This document shows, piece after piece, positions 12,829-25,204 of a DNA stretch of 64,000 nt. Every line of letters begins with the position of its first letter. The stretch's first letter is position 1. The notes beneath the pieces are model-generated. The model saw only the letters and a list, made by a program, of their open reading frames with translations, did not search any database and was not told where the DNA came from. The position numbers and the translations under genes are program-made. Source of the DNA: Cenococcum geophilum 1.58 (lineage: Eukaryota > Ascomycota > Dothideomycetes > Gloniales > Gloniaceae); contig KV748262.1 in the NCBI GenBank assembly GCA_001692895.1, forward strand, positions 310,550 through 374,549. Direction: 5' to 3'.

Positions 12829-13059
12829 TGTCGACCTAAATTGGACTTCCTTACCACCATCGAACTACTGTCTGACGACCTAGATCGTCTTTACGTACTT
12901 TGTCTTAGTTGTCTCTTAACTTATGACTAAATGTCTCATCGAATGTCTCATTACCTATTTCTATTACCTATTTCAACTCAGCTGTCTGGACCTATATAAG
13001 AGAGATTCTATAGCCCTCTTTAATAGACAGAGTTCTCATTCTTGATTGACCGTTCAACA
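12829..13059 (+). repeat. Probable 3' LTR of the copia remnant
   Basis: The stretch starts TGTCGACC directly after a purine run (GGGGGGGGGG, 12817-12826) that would serve as polypurine tract, and ends TTCAACA. It contains a TATA-like TATATAAG near 12995. Position right after the copia RNase H end, TG..CA termini and size similar to other copia LTRs here (221 and 235 bp) support an LTR. No second copy is in the window, so the limits are provisional. It is not visibly RIP-mutated. Confidence 0.5.
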
Positions 13060-13659
13060 ATTTTGGTATGCATTGAGTGGGACCGTGCACGCAGTGGGGA
13101 GAACTCCTATGTGGGTTGCGTAAGTTTTGCTCGGGGGAATAATAGTTTATCCTACTGATATAGAACGCGGACTTTTTAAAGCTGACCCGCAAGATGAATT
13201 GCGATTAAAGGGAGTTTAAAGTTTCCGATGAGGTCCCGGAGAAAGTCTTTTAAATAGATTCCCCCAGATTTGTAGGAAAGCGTGCACTCAAGCAATTTCG
13301 TTTTTTAGTCATGCATACTAAGTCATTTCATCTATGATACACACGTCAAATATAGGTAACCATAAAATGAAAAACATTAAACACCATTATCGCCATATGA
13401 CAAAATCCCCTCCCCCTCGCGCCTGCCTTGAAAACACCAAGATCGTCGCTTCGTGGAGCAGCGTGTAGCGTATGATAGTATCAGGACAACTCACCAGTTA
13501 CATTCCATTATTTCATTTCCTTTTCGCCACCCTTTAACAAGTCAATAGAATCGCCTAAACTCAAGTGCCTAGCATGCAAGATGCGACATTCCTAAGGACG
13601 CGGAAGGTAGTGAGAATATCCTGAGGGCTATTCTACGTTTTGCAAATGAATGCGGGGTA
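13060..13659. other. Intergenic, left edge of gene island
   Basis: Balanced base composition with no coding frame I can support. The part next to 13660 will hold the 3' UTR of the histone deacetylase gene. I see no RNA gene or repeat here. Confidence 0.6.
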
Positions 13660-15994
13660 TCACTCGGCCTTTGTGGCGGCTTCAGTAGCTGCTTCAGCTT
13701 TGATGTATTCTTCCTGCTGCTCTTCGATCCCTTCTTCCTTCGTTGCGGCTTCTGTTGCTTGGTCTGTGGGCCCTGCTTCAGCCTCGTCTTCAGCCATCTC
13801 GACATCTTCGCCTGTGGCAGTGGCTGCAGGTGCGGCTACGGCTGGCTGCGCAGCTGGCGATTCAGGCGGTGTGACGACGAAGCCGGGGGATTGCGACCTT
13901 GACGCCACTCTGGCGGTTTGGGAGTGAGTGGTTGTGGCAGAGGGTCCAGGTGCTGCAGTGTCGGTGTCTTGTGCAGCGGAGTTCTGGCTGTTACCGGATG
14001 GAGAATATGAACGGTCCAGGCCAGAAGGCTCATCCATATCTACATCACCGTCATCATCTGCAGCGATTGCTGGTGTTCGGGTGCGGGATGAGGTGCCGTT
14101 GCTTCGAGCTCCTGCAGCATTCCCGGTGCCATTTGTCCCTGAGGGTTGAGGACGAGCGGAAGAAGCTCGTGATGCGGATCTCCGGCCTGGCGCTGGTGAA
14201 GGATTCTTGGTACCTCGTGCACTTGTTTCTCCATTTATACTTCGCGCAACGTCCGGGGTTCCAAGACGGCTGTCGAAATCGTCTGGTGCTGCGTTTGGAT
14301 TCTGATAGTCCATGATGTTTCTTCGTCTTGGATGACCAGGCTGGTGGCGAATGCCCATGTTTGAGTTTGCTTCTTCGTCCTCGCTTTCGGATAGTTCACC
14401 ATCTTTTGAAATGTACTTATCCCAGTCGCGTTGAGAGTAGCGGACATCGGGATTTTGATCAACGTCTAAGTCATCCATTGCATCATCTGCATCGTCGTCC
14501 ATCCCAGGACCAAGTGAGTTTCGTGGAACATCAGTCATTTGGACGGAGGGAGCGAATGCTGTGCGTTTGAGATTTTCAATGACCTGCGATCGGATTTTTT
14601 CAAGGTATTCGGGTGAGTTAGCATTGTCCATGTTGGAGGGGCGAACATCAAGCTCAAAGTCGGGTGCGAAGTACTGTGAGTATCATTAGTAAATAGCGTC
14701 TCAGCAACAAATAGCTCAGATTCATTCTTACGTCGTAGTAGTCATTGTATGGTAGCTGGGGACCCATTTCCTGCCCCACTAACTGGCCAGTCTCGTATGC
14801 CCATGTACGTGCGACATTGCGCATGGTGTATCCACCACCTCCGACGACTAAGACTGGAAGATTGAAGCTCTTGACATACTTCACACAGTTGGCGTGCCCC
14901 TTCATGCTTAGATTGAAGCAGCCTAACCTGTCACCGGACAAGCTGTCACCTCCGCACTGGAGGACCACTGCCTCTGGTCTGTACCAGTCCATAACAGCCT
15001 TGATGACAGGCTCGAAAACTCCTTTGTATGTGTCATCCGTGATGCCGTCTCGTAACGGGAAGTTTACAGAGTAGTACTTCCCGTTCCCAACGCCTATGTC
15101 GCGCAGCTCGCCAGTACCTGGGAAATATTCCCCGTATTTGTGGAACGAGACCGTCATAACGCGATCGGTGGTGTAGAAAGCTTCTTCCACACCATCACCA
15201 TGGTGGACGTCGATATCGATGTAGAGAACGCGCTGCTTAAATCGGAGGAGCTCGATGATGCCGAGAACAATGTCTGCAAATTACGAATCCAGGTCAGCAT
15301 TTGCCTCCAACGAGTGTGCAAAGCTGTTAGGAGGAGACATACCGTTCACATAGCAAAACCCGCTAGCCTCGCTTTTCTTCGCGTGATGCAAGCCTCCCGC
15401 CCAGTTGATGGCGACATCACACTTCCCTCTATTCAGCCGTGCAGCACCCTCCATACTGCCACCTGCGCTAATCCCGCAGAACTCAAACAAGCCATCGAAG
15501 ACTGGGCAATCGTCACCAACGTTGTATTTGCCCTGCTCCTTGGAGAAGTTGTCCATGTTATCGGGGGTGACTTTCTGGAGGAAGTCGACGTATTCGTCCG
15601 TATGGAACTGTGTCATTTCGAATTTGGAGGCTGGTTTTGCGCGCTGTAGGGCTATTAGCCTTTGTTCAGGGGCAGATTCAGAGGATTATAGGGCAGAGTG
15701 AGTAGCGGTCATTTTGGTATTTCAAGAGTGAGGAACGACTTGTCGCAAACATGAAAGAGAGCTCTTCAAGTATAGATAATGGAGTAATGAAATACTCACA
15801 TAAATCTCCATCTTCGTATACAGCCCATAGTTCATGATCAAGCTGTGGGCCATCCGTATTCTGTGTGGCTTCATGGGATGGCCAGCGACATAGGCGTAGT
15901 TTCCCACATCTGAATCGTAGAAGTATGCTACCTTTTTAGGTTGCGCGGAGCCGTTGACAATGATGTCGTCGATTGGAGGGCCGCTACCGGCCAT
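13660..15994 (-). CDS. RPD3: Class I histone deacetylase, RPD3 type
   Basis: Zn-dependent lysine deacetylase, catalytic subunit of Rpd3/Sin3-type nuclear co-repressor complexes. Four exons, 15994-15800, 15643-15343, 15273-14732 and 14673-13660, with introns of 156, 69 and 58 bp, give 683 aa. N-terminus: [20 protein letters not shown], the class I opening. The catalytic core has [18 protein letters not shown] (tandem His), [14 protein letters not shown] (zinc-binding Asp/His) and [18 protein letters not shown] (transition-state Tyr). The last 300 or so residues form a long disordered tail: acidic ([15 protein letters not shown]), then Ser/Pro/Ala-rich, ending in Glu/Ala repeats, as in filamentous-fungal RPD3. 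The start is the first Met before the conserved N-terminus. It shares a 330-bp divergent promoter with RPN11. Confidence 0.96.
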
Positions 15995-16324
15995 GATTGC
16001 GGAACCTGAAGACGGATTATAGCTACAGGGTTTAGAAGTGGGTGGTGAAGGAAGCTTGGTGGTGGTAACAATTGCTCTGGGCTTGCTCCGAAGAAACGGC
16101 GACTAGTGCTGGGGTCCAGTCTGCCGAGCCGACAAAAGCTTGGCAGGCATCGCGAAGTGCGCAAGCTCCGGCCATTTGCAACACCACACCATAAGCTACC
16201 TCGACCTATATCCACCGCCTTCCATCACCAAACCTTTCTTTCACCATTAACCCGCAGTTTCCCTACCTACAGCTTAATCTCCCGAGCATCTCAACTTCCT
16301 AACTCCCCGAAAACACCGGACACC
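15995..16324. promoter_or_regulatory. Divergent promoter between RPD3 and RPN11
   Basis: The start codons are 330 bp apart on opposite strands, so both 5' UTRs and core promoters must fit here. The RPN11-proximal half is pyrimidine-rich (CT and CCT runs at about 16200-16300), common upstream of constitutive fungal genes. I see no convincing TATA box or named operator. Confidence 0.6.
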
Positions 16325-17688
16325 ATGGAGCGATTAAGTAGAATGTTGGCAGCTGCCCAGAGTATGGGAGGCATGGGCGGTGGCCCTGCACAGGTATGTC
16401 AGTTTTTTAGCAAACACATGCACTACTTGTCCGGCGTTTGTCCTATTGAAATTGCCACATCGTGTCTTTCGGCGTGTTCTCCACTCCCCCAAGGTCCTAC
16501 GACTATGTAAACTACCAATATTGCCTCCACTGCTTCCCCAACTCCATTTCTATCATGATGCCTAAAATATGAGTTCTATGGCGCTAATCCGATACCGACC
16601 GCGCACACAGGACACAGGTCTCATCGATAACTCCGAAACCGTCTACATTTCCTCCCTCGCCTTACTGAAGATGCTGCGGCACGGCCGAGCAGGCGTGCCC
16701 ATGGAAGTCATGGGTCTGATGCTGGGGGAGTTTGTGGATGACTACACAGTACGGGTGGTGGACGTATTTGCTATGCCGCAGAGCGGTACGGGCGTGAGTG
16801 TGGAGGCAGTGGATCCGGTATTCCAGGCCAAGATGATGGAAATGCTAAAACAGACGGGGAGGTTAGATTCCTAAAACACCGCACACGGCTCCCACGGGCA
16901 CCGCCGCTAACTGAATATTCTTCACAGACCAGAAACCGTGGTAGGGTGGTACCACTCGCATCCCGGGTTCGGCTGCTGGCTGTCGTCAGTGGACATCAAC
17001 ACGCAGCAATCCTTCGAACAGTTAACACCCCGCGCCGTTGCCGTCGTCGTCGACCCGATTCAATCCGTGAAGGGCAAAGTCGTCATTGACGCCTTCCGCC
17101 TGATAAACCCGCAAACGCTGATGATGGGCCAGGAGCCGCGGCAAACAACCTCCAACGTCGGTCACCTTAACAAGCCGTCAATTCAGGCGCTGATACACGG
17201 CCTGAACCGCCACTACTACTCCATCGGCATCAACTACCGCAAAACGGGGCTCGAGGAGAACATGCTGATGAATCTGCACAAGCAGGTGTGGACTGAGGCG
17301 CTGCAGATGGACGACTTCCGGCAAGAAGGCGAACTGAACCGGGTGCGGCTAAAGAAGCTGGTTGGGCTGGCGGAAGGCTACGAGAAGCGTGTGAAGGAGG
17401 AGACAGAATTAACGAAGGAACAGCTCAAGACGCGATATGTGGGGAAAGTAGACCCAAAGAAACGTAAGTTCTGAGATCCTCCCTACCACCGGACCACCCT
17501 TCCCTTCTATTCGTTGGTGCTAACGCGCTCTTGCTACAGATCTCGAAGACGTCGGGCAACAGCTCATCGAAGACAATATCGTCTCCGTCTCCCGTCAAAT
17601 GATCGACAAAGAAGCCACAGTTCCCAAAGCAAACGGCGCATCTCACGGTCTCATAAACGGCGACATGGACATCGACGAAGAGCTATAA
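16325..17688 (+). CDS. RPN11: 26S proteasome lid deubiquitinase Rpn11
   Basis: JAMM/MPN+ metalloprotease of the 19S regulatory particle lid; it removes ubiquitin chains from substrates as they enter the proteasome. Four exons, 16325-16393, 16611-16861, 16928-17463 and 17540-17688, encode 334 aa. The short first exon is [20 protein letters not shown]. The MPN+ signature is complete: catalytic Glu in [12 protein letters not shown], then [14 protein letters not shown] (H-x-H-x7-S-x2-D zinc ligands). The C-terminal helices, including [18 protein letters not shown], match the family. The tail [14 protein letters not shown] comes from exon 4, joined by splicing AAAC to ATCTC. Length is slightly above the yeast protein (306). 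It is transcribed away from RPD3 and converges with the methyltransferase gene. Confidence 0.97.
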
Positions 17689-18159
17689 CTATGTTACCAT
17701 ACCAAATCAACCATAGCAAGAACGGCCCGGGGGAGGGCTGGGTCCGGGGGTGGAGCATCATCTGTATCATAAACAATTCGGGTTTGCTTTCTCTGGGACT
17801 ATAGATGCGAGCCCGCACGCTGCATATTTCCTGCATGAACTGGGGACACGGGTCGGGGGGGGAACTTCACGGGCGTACGCTGTTCCGTAGCGAGGGGCGA
17901 ATGAAAGCTTAATTCTGAGTTTCTCTAGTGCTGGTCTTGTTCCCCTATATGTGGGCGTGTGTTCTTGGGGTTGTATGTCCCTGCTTATCTGGTGCGTTGC
18001 TCGCCGACCTCCGCCGCTGCTGCTTGAAATAGTCTATGCCACCCCCCCGCCCCGAGCTCAAACCCTAAGCCCACACAGCCCCCAAATCAGTCCCGTGGCT
18101 TACCATCCCCGTCGATCAAGTGAATCGTCTAAGCGGGCTTCCGACCATACACGACGCGC
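17689..18159. other. Convergent intergenic, RPN11 / methyltransferase
   Basis: Both genes end here, so it should hold two 3' UTRs. There are short G and C runs (17854-17862, 18043-18049) but no gene or repeat I can support. Confidence 0.55.
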
Positions 18160-20195
18160 CTAAGATGGTATGTTAGTGGGTTGTTGTATTAGCGGGAGGG
18201 GAGTGGAGGGATGGTGGACGCACACTTCGTGCCAGAAATGCTGGCTGCGGTCTCGCACCACTTTCTTCATATCCTCGACGAAATCCCGGACATCGGTACC
18301 GGACCACTACGATCATCACAGGCCAAGTCAGCATACATCCGCAACCACTACTACTCCACCCCGGGGCAATGTCACAATTAGGTAGTTGGGCTGGAGTCGG
18401 GTGGTCGGGTCGGGCGGCCGGGTTGAGACGCATCCAGTCGGGATTGGGCATTGGGATCCCGACGCCACGGTTCGTCGGTCCGGGTAAGGGAGAATATAGC
18501 AGCGATGCCGACGATGAGGGGGGTTACGGGGGAGGCCACTTACGCCCAGCATGCGCGTATATAGCGCCATGACCCAGCCTTCCAGACCCTCTTCCCAGTT
18601 GCGCTGGTTCCAGCGCCCGATTTCTTTCAGCTTGGTGTCGGAGCTCCAGGGCCCGATGGGCCAGATGAACTTCTTCTCGACTACGTCGACGAAGCCTAGG
18701 TGGAGAAGGGTGTTAGGCATGGTTCGGTCAAATCATGGCCATTAATTAACGGATCTCGCGAGGGTGATGTAGAGGACGATAAATGAGAGGGCAGGGGGAA
18801 AGAGTATTGAGATTGGGATGAAGGGATTGAGTTGTAGCGTACCAGCTCTCCGCATCCGGTCGGCTATGCGCTCTGCGACGCGGAACTCCTTGCCCATTTT
18901 GTCGCCGGCTTCACAGATGAGGTCGCTGAGGCGCCTGTACAAGACGTCGGCTGGGTTGTTCGAGTCGGGCGAGGCAGAGGTGTAGATGCCGAATTCGAGG
19001 TGCTCGAGGTAGCCGCCTGGCTGGATGTGTCTGATTTCGTGGCCGTGTTAGCGTGTGCTCGCCAGGATAGAGAGGGGAAATTGTCGATAAATGCAGTTCC
19101 ATAATGAGCGTAATGTGGAAGCTCGGGGGAAAGAGTGAGTGGTGTAAACTTACTTGAAAGCCTGCTCATACAGGTAGCCCCAGTCTCCTATACTGCCCGT
19201 GAGGCCGCGCATGTGCACGAAATCAAAGCTGTTCTCGGGATACGTCCATTCGCTACAGCAGTCGTCAATCTCGAAGCGGACGTTGTACGGTGCGCCGGTG
19301 ACTTGGGTCGGCGAAAGATCGGTGCCTGGTCAGAATAATTTTTAGCGAATAATCATTGTGTAGTATGAAGGACTCGTTGGCTGGAATTCAAAGGGAAAAT
19401 GCTTGAAGTACCTGTGACTTCAGCTTCCGGAAAGAAGTCAGCAATATCACTTGGCGTGCCGTAATGTTAGTAGGTGACTACGGTTGCCGCATAAGGAGGA
19501 ATGAGTTTCGTACGCGGCCCATAGCCCAGTTCCCGTGCCAATGTCAAGAATTCTTTTTGGATTTTGAAGAGGTGCGACGAATAACTTGTCCTCTAGAGTT
19601 AGGAGCCAAAGATGGTGTCTGAGTCAATACAGAGTTCTGGTCAGCGAAACGTTCTCCGCTGGAATGGAGAGCGTTAAGATACGTACACGATGAGTTCGTA
19701 GCTCGAATGCTGTGCATCGTTGGGCTGATAGTACTCCCCGTCGCCTGCTTGGTGTTAGACACGGGTCAAGATATGGGTTGCAAGGATAGAAATATACTCA
19801 CGAAACGCATGGTATCTCCTTCCATTCTCATAGCGATATCTCGTTATACTTGTAGCTAGGGTACGCCCCCTCTGGATGTATCAGTTGTGATGTTCGAGTG
19901 TAACGCCTCCTGTACACTCACGACGAATATGTCGCTTTGTCATCGTTTTCATCGTACTCGGTGTATGCGTACATTTCATCCTGGCAGTCGGTCAGAGAAG
20001 GATTCCAGAGCCTAGGTACGAAGTCACCACACCAAGGGCTTGAGAATGGAAGCTGGACGCGGAACAAACGCAAAACTGATGATCTTACGGTAGACAATGG
20101 CCTTGGACGGCGTTGCGCAAGGGAGAAAAGAGATGCAAGCCTTGAAAAAGTGGAGTGACACATACAATTGGGATGTGAGGATCACTAAAGTCCAT
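18160..20195 (-). CDS. LaeA/UMTA-like SAM-dependent methyltransferase
   Basis: Predicted class I SAM methyltransferase (Methyltransf_23 / fungal UMTA group); substrate unknown. Proposed exons: 20195-20166, 19980-19922, 19869-19802, 19744-19687, 19618-19514, 19449-19412, 19325-19154, 19030-18843, 18695-18544, 18306-18160, giving 338 aa. Splicing is supported by the continuous family pattern: YRYENGRRYHAF-RDGEYYQPND, then LWLLTLEDKL, SAM motif I LDIGTGTGLWA, ADFFPEAEVTGTDLSP, FEIDDCCSEW, FVHMRGLTGSI, HIQPGGYLEHLEFG, GFVDVVEKKFIWPIGPW, and a C-terminal LGWSGTDVRDFVEDMKK. The first 10-codon exon is the least certain; a start at 19974 inside exon 2 is the alternative. The acceptor at 19870 is an AGAG choice forced by frame. 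The last intron (237 bp) is long. No biosynthetic backbone gene is nearby. Confidence 0.85.
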
Positions 20196-21580
20196 CGTTC
20201 GACAGGCCAAGGGGGAGGTGCAGCTCAAGGAATCCCAGTGTTGGAGAGCGTTAGAGGTCAATGCTGCAGGCACGTAGCGGGTCCTATGCGTAGGACTCCT
20301 GACAAGAAGATAGGACGGTTCGGAGAACTAAGCGCGCTTGGGGCGTTCTCAGAGGTGAGAGTACTCCGCGATGTTTCGATGTACATCCGCTTGGTTCTCG
20401 GAGTGGGTACAAAAGCGAGCGGGGCAAATGGCTTGGACGGAGGGAAAGAAATGCCACTTCTTCGTCTCGCGCACTAGCACCAAGACAAACAGGCACGTAG
20501 GCACTTTTCTTGTGCCTTTCCTGACGGCTTCGGATGTGTCAACGTGATATAACGAAGATCTGACAGAGAGGCTTGGAATCAGAGAAGGCGTAACTGTGCC
20601 ATCCCTAGCGCACCGCAACGGCGCGCGGGCATGGATGACACAGACAGAAAGACGCAGCTGCAAGGGCCAGTGGTGTGACGCTACATAGCCAGCAATATCG
20701 GGGTCTAATATACCTCATCGCACTCATGTACGAGAAGGGTGACGGGGGGCTTACAGGAAGTGGCCGAGCGGAGACGGCCGACGTAGATGAGGTCTGGTTT
20801 GGGTATCCGCAGTAACGGTTGGATTGGAATTGCACGCCATGATCTGTTCCGCCCGCGCTGTCGGGACCAAGGGGTTTCCAACAAGCCGTCACAGATCTTC
20901 CAGGTGGCCGGTAACGAGAGTGTGAGCCAACATCAACCACTTCACCACCACCATCACCACCCATCACCTTGTTCATGTGCTGCCATGCTGCCATGCCGCC
21001 GTGCTCCCACTGCTGTTCCCGCTACTGCTGCGAACTTCGCTGCTGCTACTGTTGATGCTGATCCTCTGCCTTTCCGCTTTATGTGACACATGCAAACGTT
21101 TGGCCATTGCCTCGCATACCTCGTTGCCTTGTCTGCCGCTCTGCCTCACATCGTCTGTTGAGGCAAGCCCGCCGCCAATCTTCTCGCCAGCTGATCATAA
21201 TCGTGCAGCAGTCTTTGCGCTTACGAGTGTGATTCGCCGTTTGCGTCTAATAAACTTTTGTCTAGAGAAGCAACTAACTGATCTATTTCGTACCAAGAAG
21301 AGTCGGAGACGGAGCATCCTGGGTTGCTTGCGCAATCTGCTATAAGCTTCATGGCCGTAAAACCGTGCCCATATCCCATGATCCGATGCACACGCGAATG
21401 TTCCCACCTGCGCCGCCAGAAGGGTATGCCGAAAATGCCATCCGGCCGTCAAGACATCGGAGCGCAAACGCTTGCCGCTCTTTTACGAGTTCCCGAAGGA
21501 ACAGAAATTGCGAAATGCAAAAATCCTCTTTCCGTTTCCCTCCGTTCCACTCACCGCACTCCATCAATTGCCAGGCTTAC
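20196..21580. other. Intergenic 1.4 kb with trinucleotide-rich tracts
   Basis: Lies between the methyltransferase start and the ABC transporter stop. Contains a CAC/CAT-rich tract at 20936-20966 and a CTG/CTGCTA-rich tract at about 20975-21065. Several long frames overlap in both directions, a by-product of these tracts; none has a recognisable domain or a consistent exon structure. The upstream part should carry the methyltransferase promoter. Confidence 0.5.
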
Positions 21581-24500
21581 CTATTTAATCGTGCTCCCAC
21601 TGCTCATGCTGTCGTCGTCTTTATGAACATCTTCAACCCGCCGTTCTCCGTCGTCCTGTCGCCCCTCGGACTTTTGTCCGCTTCCGGAAGCCTTCGCCTT
21701 TTCATCCTCGCTCTCGGGCGGGCTATCATCGTCGTCGAGCCCGACGCCGTCCTTAGACTCTCGCCTCAGCCTGTCGGCTTTGTCCTTGAGCACCTTCGCT
21801 TCCTCGGCCGCCCTCTGCGCCCTGATCTGTTTCCTCCACATATTCGCATACCGACCCTTCCGCTCCAACAACTCATCATGCGTCCCGCGCTCCGCAACCT
21901 TGCCCTCGTGCAAGACAAGGATTTGATCTGCACGCGTGATGGTGCTAAGACGATGGGCAATGACAAGCATCGTGCGCCCTTGCGCTAGCGTCGTCAAAGC
22001 CTCCTGGATATGCTGCTCCGTCTCAGTGTCAAGAGCCGCAGTTGCTTCATCGAGCATAATAATGCGAGGGTTTTTAAGGATCGTCCGTGCGATCGCGACT
22101 CGCTGTTTCTCGCCTCCTGAAAGGCGCAGGCCACGCTCCCCCACTTTTGTCTGATATTGGTCAGGGAATCCCATAATTTTATCGTGGATGCTAGCTGCTC
22201 GGCAAGCCTCGTACACTTGTTCATCAGTGGCATCTGGGTTAGCGTATTTGAGATTGTACATGAGCGTTTCGTTGAACAGAACCGTGTCCTGTGGCACCAC
22301 ACCGATATGTCTTCGCAAGGAATCAATAGTAAGTTCCTCTACANCATGGCCATCGACCTGAATGCTACCCGCAATAACGTTGTAGAAGCGGAACAGAAGA
22401 CGGAAGACGGTGGACTTTCCGCCCCCAGATTCGCCAACGAAAGCCGTAGTTGTGCCCGGCGCACAATGGAAATCCAACCCTTGTAAAGCCGGCTTCCTGT
22501 TATCATAAGTAAAGTGGACCTCGTTGAATCGGATATCGCCTTCGCATGAGGGAAGCGTTCCGGCATCCGGTTTGTCAACCACTGTTGGCTTTTCTTTGAA
22601 GAGTTCCAGCATACGTTCAGAGTTGATCATTGCCGATTGGATCATCCGATAGAAAGTGCCGAAAAAGTTGAGAGGGCTTTGTAATTGTGCCATGTAAGTC
22701 AATAGCATGACAAATTGACCCACTGTGCTCTTTCCTGCCGTTACCTGATGGGCAGCGATGAAGCAAGTTACCATGAGGCCTAGCATGAAGACCATATTTT
22801 GTGTCACGTTCATCAAGTTCAGGGAGAACAAGACGTGGTATTCTGCATCTTGGAATTTCTTCACTGCGTTGCGATACCGGTTAAACTCGTAGGCTTCGGC
22901 ATTGAAGTACTTGACCGTTTCGTAAGAAACCATAGAATCGTTTCTAATCAAAATCAATACGAGATAGTGGGCAGGCATGACACATGACTTACTTGACAGC
23001 GTCTTCTTCTCTATCAGCATTGACCATTTTTCGGCGTATTTCAGCTCTCCATTGGGCCATGCGGATCGTAAGATAGATGTACCAGAAGGTGACAACTGAG
23101 ATAACCAGGGCATAATAAGCATCATAAGCCACGAGGAAATAGCCGATTGCGACGCAAAGATCGACTAGCATTGGGACCACTTGAAATGTGACCTGCTCTA
23201 GGAAAGTGTTGATGGAGCTACCCTTTCCAAGAGCTGAAAGCACCTCTCCTGTTTTCTTGCCCAGGTGAAAGTCCAAACTGAGGCTATGGACATGCTCGAA
23301 TGCAGCCACAGAGAGCTCGCGATACGAATATTGTCCAATGGGAATCCACAGTGTTGAGCGCACAGCACCGAGCACCCCATTGTTCCCTTGTATAAATCGT
23401 AGGAAGATATAAAAGCAAATCCCACCCCAAGGCATTCGGATTTTACCACCGTCATCCCGCCCGCTCTCACCCGAAAGTTCATTGGTAATGACGCCCACCT
23501 GGTAGGGAACCCAGAGGTTGACACCTCTCTGAATTACCACGATGATGAAGCACATTATGACCACTATCTGGAGTCGTCGATCTTTCGAGGGCCAGAGATA
23601 AGGGAAAAAGACATGGTATCCCTTGATATACTCCCACCAACTTCTTGATGGGACCCCAACGGGTCTGCTCCACCCGGCAGGAGTGCCTTCAGTATGGGAG
23701 TGCTTCCCGCCAACAGGCATAGTTGAGCCATATCCATTTCCATTCCCATTTGCAATACCATTCTCCGCATGCTCTTGTGCCGCCAAAAGACTTGTGGTCT
23801 CACTCAGATTTTGCATGTCTCTTTGCTTCTTCACGCACTGGCGAGACACGAATACCCAGTAAAACCCAATTAGAGAGAACAATAAGAGAATGCGCACAAG
23901 ACCAATCATGACCTCGATTATCTCCCACTCCGTCATTCTAAATCGGAGCGGTCCATCCCGAGGTTTCCCTACACCTGGTTCCCGGTGTATATGCGTATAT
24001 AGTGAGAGAGAAGCCGCCAGAAGAATAATTTCGAGAACCACAGCACAGATCCATATCACTAGATGCGACCCGTTCGGAGCAGGTCTCGAATCGAGCAGGG
24101 AAATGACAAACAAGCAGTAAACGAAGAAGGATCCCACGAGATAGATCTGCCGGACCTCAGTTTAGTACAGTAAACGTGAACGAGGGGGTAATTCCGCAAT
24201 TGGGAGTAAGCTTACCACTACAGCTTGGCCGCACCACCACCCCTCCTTGCGGCTGTAAAGAGCGTGGATGATGACATTAATGGCATTACCAATGAATGTG
24301 AGAGCGGCGGCTACAGACAGCCATTCGAAAAGAAGTTTCTGAGACGGTGTGATGTCGTCCCCGAGTTTTTCCTTAGGGATATTCCGCGAAGGATCTGTTG
24401 CCGGTAGAGGCTTCCCACCAGGCCCCTTCTGGGTCACCGGGGTGGCATTATGACTAGCATTAGAGGCAGACCTGACGCTGCGGAAGGTGAAGGCGAGAAG

Positions 24501-24641
24501 GAAAAAGAAAAGGAGGATGATAGGGTATGCGAAGTGCACGACGGCTAGAATTGAACGAGTTGTGTGGTTCCGCACCCAGGGTTTGGACGCAGTAGCAGCA
24601 GCAGACAGGTCTGATGATTGAATGAGCGGGGCGGAGGCCAT
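21581..24641 (-). CDS. HMT1: ABC half-transporter, HMT1/ABCB6 type
   Basis: Predicted ATP-driven exporter of the B subfamily with an extra N-terminal membrane domain (TMD0), the layout of fission-yeast Hmt1 (vacuolar phytochelatin-metal transport) and ABCB6. Exons 24641-24216, 24146-22993 and 22943-21581, with introns of 69 and 49 bp, give 980 aa. TMD0 has about five hydrophobic segments in residues 1-270; the core TMD follows from about residue 340, including NDSMVSYETVKYFNAEAYEF. The nucleotide-binding domain is complete: Walker A GESGGGKST, signature LSGGEKQR, Walker B IIMLDEATAALD, H-loop VIAHRLS. The tail is charged and disordered. An N at 22344 leaves one residue undetermined (DGHxVEEL). 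An in-frame upstream Met at 24683 would add 14 residues. Actual substrate is unknown; vacuolar location is inferred. Confidence 0.92.
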
Positions 24642-25204
24642 TGTCTGCCCTGATAAAAACGGGTGTGGAGAGGGCAGCGACAAGAGGGCACAGACGGGGG
24701 AAGCTCTGGAGGGAGAAAGAAACGCGAAGGTCGCATGATGGATGTTTTAGACTCGTGTGCCCTCGTGGCGTAACAAGCAAAATTGCTGGCATTCGGCGGG
24801 CTTGGCTTCGCGTCGATCCGCGCCGCTCGGGCAAAGCTGGTGGGATGCTGGGCACTATAGCCGGGCTCATTTGGGCTATTGCTCGTTGCTGAATGCGTGA
24901 CTAGGGCGCGGTTTCTGCTGCTGTACTGCTTCTGCTGCTACTCCTGCTGCTGCTCCTACTGCTGGCCGCACAGCGACTCATTCCAGGCCTGCCGCATCCC
25001 AGCTTCCTCTGCACACCACGGCGTCTGTCACTCTGCATGCCTGCGTCCCATTCGAAGGCGAGCTCCCGGCAAAACGTCCCCGGGACAGCGAACACGGCAC
25101 CTGGATTCACTAATATCGCTCACCGCATCAGACCGCATCAGAAGTCGCCATGAATGTGCGCCGTCAATGCAGGAACTCGCTCAACCACCTCCGACGTCGT
25201 CGCC
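24642..25204. promoter_or_regulatory. Divergent promoter between HMT1-like and RTC1-like genes
   Basis: The two start codons face away from each other across 563 bp. A CTG/CTC-rich tract at about 24915-24965 dominates the middle. Overlapping frames on both strands come from this tract. I see no named regulatory motif that I would trust. Confidence 0.55.

Noticed and set aside
20605-21626. Overlapping frames of 70-130 codons in the methyltransferase/transporter gap
   Set aside because: They arise from CTG/CAC trinucleotide tracts on both strands and show no consistent splicing or domain.
18160-24641. Secondary-metabolite cluster formed by the methyltransferase and ABC transporter
   Set aside because: No backbone enzyme, oxidoreductase or pathway regulator is present, and the neighbours are housekeeping genes.
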